Source: Triparma columacea (Eukaryota; Sar; Bolidophyceae; Parmales; Triparmaceae). Taken from it: a stretch of DNA of 58,798 nt. Numbering within the stretch: position 1 is the stretch's first letter; each line of letters opens with the position of its first letter. This document shows, one piece after another, positions 52,802-58,798 of the stretch. Below the pieces are notes generated by a model. That model was not told where the DNA came from and ran no database searches. It saw nothing but the letters and a program-made list of their open reading frames with translations. A program made the position numbers and the translations under genes. The stretch covers positions 9,573 through 68,370 of the forward strand of contig BRYA01000152.1 in NCBI GenBank assembly GCA_030267965.1, written 5' to 3'.

Positions 52802-55763
52802 ATGTCTTTCACTAGCTCTGCAACGTATGCCAGCTTGAAATCAGCCGCAGAAGGTTTTAAGAACAACCCTAAACTTCACCTGCGTGAGTTATGTGGTGAT
52901 TCAGAAAGAGTAGCAGTCCTAGCTACTACCCATGAAAGCAAGGAGGGCGGAAAGGTAAGAATGATACCTAAACAACCTCAAAACGGATACTACACACACA
53001 CACACCTACCAAACAAACAATATATAACAAATACACTCCCAAGCATCTACAACAAATACTATATAAACCATTCATACCCATTATATGAACAAACAAGGAC
53101 AGCACATCGACACTTTTGCTGAGAAAGTGCAAGGAATATTCACTTCAAATACACAAACAAACAAACAGAAGGACACAAACAGGTACACGATTACACACCA
53201 AAGACAATCAACTGGTTGATACGTCCAAAAACAACGCCTAAACAACTATTCAACACCAACCCCTCCTACCATCAAGTAGGTCAGGCAAAATAGCTTCTGC
53301 ATATGGAATTTCATACGGAATTTACATCTTAAATTACATCTAATTTACATCTACTTGCTGCCAATCTACCACCGACCTTCCACCACACCTACCTTCTGCA
53401 AGGCTCACACCATAAATCCCCCCCCCTCCTCTAACTCCCCCAAACCCTCCCCCTCCCCACCCCCAGATGTCCCTTGACTATTCCCGTCAACAGATCGATC
53501 TCCCAACCCTCGATCTCCTGTTCGATCTAGCCACCTCCCGTTCCCTTCCCCAGAAGATAAAGTCCCTCGCGTCCGGTGAGGTAATCAACAAGACCGAGGG
53601 TAGGAGAGTCGGACACCACTGGCTCAGGGAGGGGAGGACGGGCAAAATGGGGGAAGAGGTATGGGGAGTACTTGATAGGGTCAAGGAATTCACTGACAAG
53701 GTAAGCCTCCTGCTGGGGAGGGTGGAAGGGAGAAAATAAGGGGGGGGGGTGACTTGTCGTTTGAATGGGTGTTGTTTGCGAAAACGAAATTATACAACAA
53801 TGTCAGCTATCATATATAACATTCGTGCCGGAGAAACCGCGTAACGAAACAACACTCCCTCTCTCCCTAATAACCCCCCCTCCCCCTCCCCCCCAAACCC
53901 CCAGGTCCGTTCCGGTGCCCACCTCGGAGCAACTGGTAAGCCCCTAACCAACGTAGTCGCTATAGGAATCGGCGGCTCCCAACTCGGTCCAGAGGTGAGG
54001 TTAGAACGTTCCTCCCATATCTCAAGCGATACACTTTCGCTAACGTCCCCTCCACCACCACTAACTCTCTTAACTTTCTTCATTGCTCTCCCAAAGTTCG
54101 TTAACGAATCCCTCCGCGCCGATCCCGTTGCCCGTTCCGCCGCTTCCGGTCGTACCCTCCGTTTCCTCGCCAACGTCGATCCCGTCGACTACCACCTCAC
54201 GTTCACCGACCTCGATCCGGAGTCCACCTTAATAATAATCGTCTCCAAAACCTTCACGACAGCCGAGACAATGCTGAACGCAAGGACGGCGAGGGAATGG
54301 CTTACGAAGGGGACGGAAGGGAAAGCAGACGTTAAGGACGTGCTGGGGAAACAGTTCATCGCTGTTAGTAGCGCGGTTGAGAAGGCCAAGGAATTCGGTA
54401 TCATGGAAGAGGTGAGGTCAAGAGAAGAGAGAGAGAAAGTCAGGCGAGAGCTCTCGATCCCCAATTAAACCTCCCCACCCCATGCCCCCCCTCGCCTTGC
54501 TAAATCTCTTCAGAACGTCTTCGGATTCTGGGACTGGGTCGGTGGTCGTTACTCCGTTTGTTCCTCCGTCGGTGTCGTCCCCCTTTCCCTACAGTATTCC
54601 TTCCCCGTAATGGAGTCCTTCCTCTCAGGCGCTAACAACATTGACACCCACTTCTTCAACGCCCCGTTGCGCTCAAACATTCCTGTGATACTAGGTTTGT
54701 TGGGAGTATGGAACAGCACGTTCATGGGATACGAGACAAGGTGCCTCCTACCGTACAGTCAGGCGCTGAAGAGATTGCCGGCGCACATTCAACAGGTCGA
54801 TATGGAAAGCAACGGGAAGAGAGTCGACATGGAGGGGAAGGAACTTGACTTTCAGACGGGAGAGGTGAGGTTAAAGGGTCAGGGTTTTACAAGGTCAAAC
54901 TTGAAACATATGCAAACAACAGAGAAAAAACAACAACGATAAAACACCACGGCTAACACAACGCATTTACTTATAACTCACACAACACGCGCAAACATAA
55001 AATCAACTCTAGTTCAACTTCGGTGAACCCGGAACAAACGGCCAGGTAAGAATAAACGATAAAGTAACCTCTTCCTTCCTTCCTTTCTACATTCCCACCT
55101 TAACCCCCCCCCTCCTCTCTCCCCCCCCCCCTATCCTTTTCTCTTAGCATTCCTTCTACCAGCTCCTTCACCAAGGTCGTGTAGCCCCTTCAGATTTCAT
55201 AGGTTTCTGTCGTTCCCAATCCCCCGTATCCCTCCCCTCCGAGCGTGTCGCAAACCACGACGAGCTCATGGCGAACTTCTTCGCTCAACCGGACGCGCTG
55301 GCGTATGGGAAAACGGAAAAGGATTGTAGGGATGAAGGGATTAAGGAGGAACTTATACCACATAAGGTAAGGGAGGGGAGGGGGGAGGGGGATGATAACA
55401 TGAGGGTTAATGGATACTTCAACGAATGATATGACGACATTCTTACACGAAAACTTCTCCCCCCTCTCCACCCCTCCCCAGGTATTCCCCGGAAACCGTC
55501 CTAGTTCCTCTCTCCTTATGACTCATCTCGATGCTTTCTCAATCGGTCAACTCCTAGCCGTTTACGAGCACCGTACCGCCGTCCAAGGTTTCATCTGGGG
55601 TATAAACTCCTTCGATCAATGGGGTGTCGAGCTCGGCAAGGCGCTCGCGGGACAGGTTAGGAACCAAATCATGGCAACGAGAAGGGAGGGAGCGAGCGTT
55701 GCGGGGTTCAACGCGAGCACTACTAACATGCTTGAAAGCTACCTTAAACAAAGCAAGGAATGA
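52802..55763 (+). CDS. GPI: Glucose-6-phosphate isomerase
   Basis: Eight exons at 52802-52954, 53467-53700, 53905-53994, 54097-54411, 54514-54864, 55013-55045, 55148-55366 and 55482-55763 give 558 residues, all joined in phase zero. The enzyme interconverts glucose 6-phosphate and fructose 6-phosphate. Landmarks: [20 protein letters not shown] (phosphate loop), [47 protein letters not shown] (catalytic Glu), [14 protein letters not shown] (catalytic His) and [13 protein letters not shown] (signature with catalytic Lys). No transit peptide is visible, so a cytosolic enzyme is likely. Exon 6 is only 33 bp. The first intron (512 bp) is unusually long for this genome, with CA-rich sequence. Confidence 0.97.
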
Positions 55764-55803
55764 GGAACCCTTCTCTAAATCGGGAGGCTCCTCGTAGGTT
55801 GGA

Positions 55804-55974
55804 GAGCACCGTACCGACCGTCCAAGGTTTCATCCGGGGTATAAATCTCCTTCGACCAGTGGGACAGGTTAGGAACCAGATCATGGCGACGAGAAGGGAG
55901 GGGGCAAGCGTTAAGGGGTTTAACGCGAGCACTTAAGAACGTGCTTGAAAGCTACCTTAAACAAAGTAAGGAAT
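55804..55974 (+). pseudogene. Decayed partial copy of the last GPI exon
   Basis: Starting 41 bp after the GPI stop codon, about 170 bp repeat the end of exon 8 (from GAGCACCGTACCG to CTTAAACAAAG). The copy has single-base changes, an internal deletion of about 30 bp that removes the [11 protein letters not shown] region, and stop codons, including TTAAGA in place of the final reading. It is a local tandem duplication now without coding ability. Confidence 0.9.
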
Positions 55975-56411
55975 CTGAGAACACACATGAGGAAGGGAGA
56001 GGAAGGGAAGGGGGAGGGAGTTTTGAAAGGAGGGGAAGGGGACGTGTTAAGGGCGGGAATGTTTTTTGAAAGAAGGGCTGACGCTTGTCTTAAGTTACGC
56101 AACTCACAGCTTCCATTCCCTTGATGAAACTTGCAGAAGGCGCAAGTGGAGCCAAGTTTAAGATTTATTTTTGGCCTCCCCCCCCCAACCCCCAAACCCC
56201 CAAATCTTCTGTTGGAAAGACAAACACAACTCTACACAACTACACAACTACAAACTTACCCATACCTACCACATACTTGCCCCTATCTTTCACCGTATCC
56301 CCCACGTACCCCATACCCCCCACTACTCGGAGATACTTCTAAATTTCTCGGACCCCCTCGAACACTTGCCCCTCCTACCTCTCCATTTTAGGCCTAACCT
56401 TCACCATATAT
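55975..56411. other. Intergenic region upstream of the BspA-repeat gene
   Basis: After a G-rich stretch comes a C/A/T-rich region from 56160 to 56411 with no stable gene. A TATATATGAAAAC context surrounds the downstream start codon, and the C-rich tract may be promoter or 5' UTR. Confidence 0.4.
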
Positions 56412-58798
56412 ATGAAAACTATGCTCTTACTCATCCTCATCCTGACCCTCTTGCAAGGGATCGTCGTCCTTGGATTCAAACCTACGACCAGATATGAATT
56501 GAAGAATGCCATCGATTCTCACCTTCGAGGATCTTCCGACAAGGGCCCCATTAACAATTGGGATACTTCATTGATCACCGACATGTCGTCCCTGTTTGTC
56601 TACGCCTCCAACTTCAATCAGGATATCTCAGGATGGGATACTTCCCAGGTTACTTCTATGGAGCGAATGTTTTCCTACGCCTACGACTTCAATCAGGATA
56701 TCTCAGGATGGGATACTTCACAGGTTACTGATATGTCATACATGTTTAGGAGCGCCGACAACTTCAATCAGGATATCTCAGCATGGGATACTTCCCAGGT
56801 TACTTCTATGTCATCCATGTTTTCGAGCGCCTCCAACTTCAATCAGGATATCTCAGCATGGGATACGTCCCAGGTTACTTCTATGTCATCCATGTTTTCC
56901 TACGCCGACAACTTCAATCAGGATATCTCAGGATGGGATACGTCCCAGGTTACTTCTATGTCTGAAATGTTTTACTCCGCCGACAACTTCAATCAGGATA
57001 TCTCAGGATGGAACGTATGTGCATGTACTTCCTTTTCGTCAGTGTTTTCATATTCAGGATATTCCGGATCCTCCTTATCCACGGCACAATGCACGGGCTG
57101 CCCTTCCGGTAGGTACACGGAGGGGACTGGAGAATATGTCCAAGGAGGAAACCCATGCCAAGGTACGTTTGTTTCTTCTCGAGGGGGGGTTCCGTCCAAG
57201 TTTGTTTCTTCTTGAGAACCGGGGGTTCTTCGATTTTGGGAGGGGGATCCATCCAAGGGGGGGGTCCGAAAGGTCAAGAGGGCGAAAAAAAACGAGGCAC
57301 ACACACACAAAATATCTAACAGAAGAAAAACACCAAAACCACAGGATGCGAAGCCGGCAAGTACTCGTCCACAACTGCAGCTACGTCAGAATCGACATGT
57401 CAAGGTAAGTTTGTTTCTTCTCGAGAACTTGGGTTTCTTCGATTTTGGGAGTCCAAGGGGGGGTCCGAGGGGGCCCCGAGGGGTCAAGGGGGTGAAAAAA
57501 AACGAGTCACACACACACAAAATATCTAACACAAGGAAATACACCAAAACCACAGGGTGCGAAGCCGGCAAGTACTCTGGGGAGGCAGCGTCAACATGCG
57601 TCGAAGAATGTCCCGCAGGAACCTACGCTTTCGCCTCAACCTCATCATGCGACAAGTGCCAAGCGGGAACCTATTCTGGAGTAGAGGGAGCCACTGCTGC
57701 CACAACGTGTCAAGGTGAGTTTATTACTTTCAGAGAACCCGAACTTGTTTGGGTTGGATTGTTTCGGGGGGGTCAGGGACGGGAGGGGATGTCTGAGTGT
57801 GTGGGGGGGGTCGAGTGTGGGTCTGGTGTAGGGGGATCTGATTTATTGGGGTTTGTTCCGCGTGTCAACACAAGAAAACTCACACGTACGTCAAACCCCA
57901 AATAATCCACAAACAAACGCCAACACCTCAGCATGTGGGGCGGGAACCTACTCTGGGGAAGCAGTGTCAACATGCACGACTTGCGGGGCAGGAACATACT
58001 CCGGGGAGGCAGCTTCAGCATGCGACAAGTGCCAAGCGGGAACCTATTCTGGAGTAGAGGGAGCCACTGCTGTCACAACGTGTCAAGGTGAGTTTATTTC
58101 TTTCAGAGAACCCAAACTTGTTTGGGTTGGTTTGTTTCGAGAGGGAGTATGGGTCGTTTTTGGAGGTGTCCGAGGAGTGTGCGCCGGGTGTGTGGGGTCC
58201 GATTTGTTCAGGTTTGTTCCGCGTGTCAACACAAGAAAACTCACATGTACGTCAAACCCCAAATAATCCACAAACAATCGCCAAAACCTCAGCATGTGGG
58301 GCGGGAACCTACAGCTCTTTAGAGGGTGCCACAACATGCACAGATTGCGGAACCGGCAAATACTCTTCCACAGAGGGAGCGACATCCTGCATAGAATGCG
58401 GTGCGGGAACCTACTCTGCAGCCACAGCAGCGTCTGCAGAATCGACATGTCAAGGTGAGAATCAACTGCAACAATTACAACAAATTCCGCCGAAAATTGA
58501 ATTTAATTTGTCATTGAATCTTACTCATCATTCCTCTGTTCAAACCCCTTAAATACCCTTTGCATTTCCTCGCCTCACATGCTTCGTTCCCCTCCTCGCC
58601 ACAGCGTGCCCCTTTAGATTTTTCAACCCCTCACCAGCTGCCGCAGCCTGCTTACAATGCGACCCCGGCAGCGCCCCCCTAGTTGCTGAATCTGCCACAT
58701 CGTGCCCTCAGTGTCCAGACGGTTTGGTCTCTGAGAGCGGCGTGAATTGTGTTCTTGGCACTGCCTGTGCTCCGGATGAGTACGAAGAAGGGGGAGAT
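56412..58798 (+). CDS. Secreted BspA-repeat plus cysteine-rich-repeat protein (partial)
   Basis: Exons at 56412-57162, 57345-57404, 57556-57714, 57932-58087, 58293-58454 and 58605 onward to the window end. All five introns are phase 1. Residues 1-22 are a signal peptide ([18 protein letters not shown]). Residues 45-205 hold six or more 25-residue BspA-type (DUF285) repeats of the form [25 protein letters not shown], a leucine-rich-repeat variant seen on microbial surfaces. Then come cysteine modules of the GCC2/GCC3 (ephrin-receptor-like) type: [14 protein letters not shown]...[31 protein letters not shown]...[18 protein letters not shown]. Such modules are extracellular and disulphide-bonded. 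A surface or secreted adhesion/receptor role is inference. The 3' end, possibly a membrane anchor, is beyond the window. Confidence 0.85.
56600..57005 (+). repeat. 75-bp tandem repeats encoding BspA units
   Basis: Near-identical 75-bp units, each with AACTTCAATCAGGATATCTC and GGATGGGATAC followed by CAGGTTACTTCTATG, repeat at least five times in exon 1 of the BspA-repeat gene. High DNA identity points to recent unequal exchange. Confidence 0.92.

Noticed and set aside
56596..57408. 270-codon second frame across the BspA repeats
   Set aside because: Frame-shifted shadow of the 75-bp repeats (75 is a multiple of three, so every frame repeats); it has no signal peptide.

Overview
This is a gene-dense, intron-rich nuclear segment of a eukaryote. 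The best fit is a photosynthetic stramenopile (heterokont alga, diatom/bolidophyte-like). Evidence: about 58 short spliceosomal introns with GTGAG or GTAAG donors and C-rich tracts before AG; a 3' gene fragment resembling the diatom-expanded DUF6824 domain; a kinase-like protein whose N-terminus looks like a signal peptide followed by a phenylalanine-type plastid cleavage motif; and conserved eukaryotic housekeeping genes. The species assignment is inference. One assembly gap of 747 N lies at 26013-26759.

Layout: 73-789 (+) 3' end of a DUF6824-like gene; 1015-3734 (-) acidic/basic nuclear-type hypothetical; 3906-5198 (-) DHHC palmitoyltransferase; 5323-6873 (-) multi-pass membrane protein; 7061-10687 (+) SAPS-domain PP6 regulatory subunit; 10798-12834 (-) FYVE-SYLF protein; 12926-13454 (-) RCC1-repeat protein; 13683-16675 (+) armadillo-like hypothetical; 16724-19873 (-) IQ-motif coiled-coil protein, head to head with a coiled-coil protein at 19891-23561 (+); 23691-23903 (-) small putatively lipidated protein; 24086-25551 (+) MYND protein; 25608-27390 (-) EF-hand protein interrupted by the gap; 27956-30253 (+) secreted five-module cysteine-repeat protein; 30782-31960 (+) glyoxalase II; 32276-33630 (-) GIDE-like protein; 34028-36233 (+) DDX6/Dhh1 helicase; 36792-37934 (+) triosephosphate isomerase; 38242-39370 (+) syntaxin-like SNARE with a CaaX end; 39408-40364 (-) hypothetical; a decayed tRNA-Ala near 40655; 41226-43599 (-) Wee1-like kinase; 43911-47566 (+) six-EF-hand protein with two TVP15/COPI-associated membrane domains; 47705-48808 (-) ankyrin-MYND protein; 49045-51072 (-) plastid-targeted kinase-like protein; 51426-52592 (-) CSN4; 52802-55763 (+) glucose-6-phosphate isomerase followed by a decayed copy of its own tail; 56412-end (+) secreted BspA-repeat plus cysteine-rich-repeat protein running off the window.

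There is no operon logic. Genes alternate strands and several share compact divergent promoters. Loose functional themes are membrane traffic (DHHC, FYVE-SYLF, prenyl-type SNARE, TVP15/EF-hand), protein and RNA turnover (CSN4, DDX6, GIDE-like), cell-cycle control (Wee1, PP6 regulator), triose metabolism (TPI, GPI, GLO2) and extracellular proteins (27956-30253 and 56412-end). The two secreted repeat proteins, the EF-hand/TVP15 fusion and the CaaX SNARE are the most unusual items. Exon joins were chosen so that splice sites and reading phase agree across every junction; none is supported by transcripts here.
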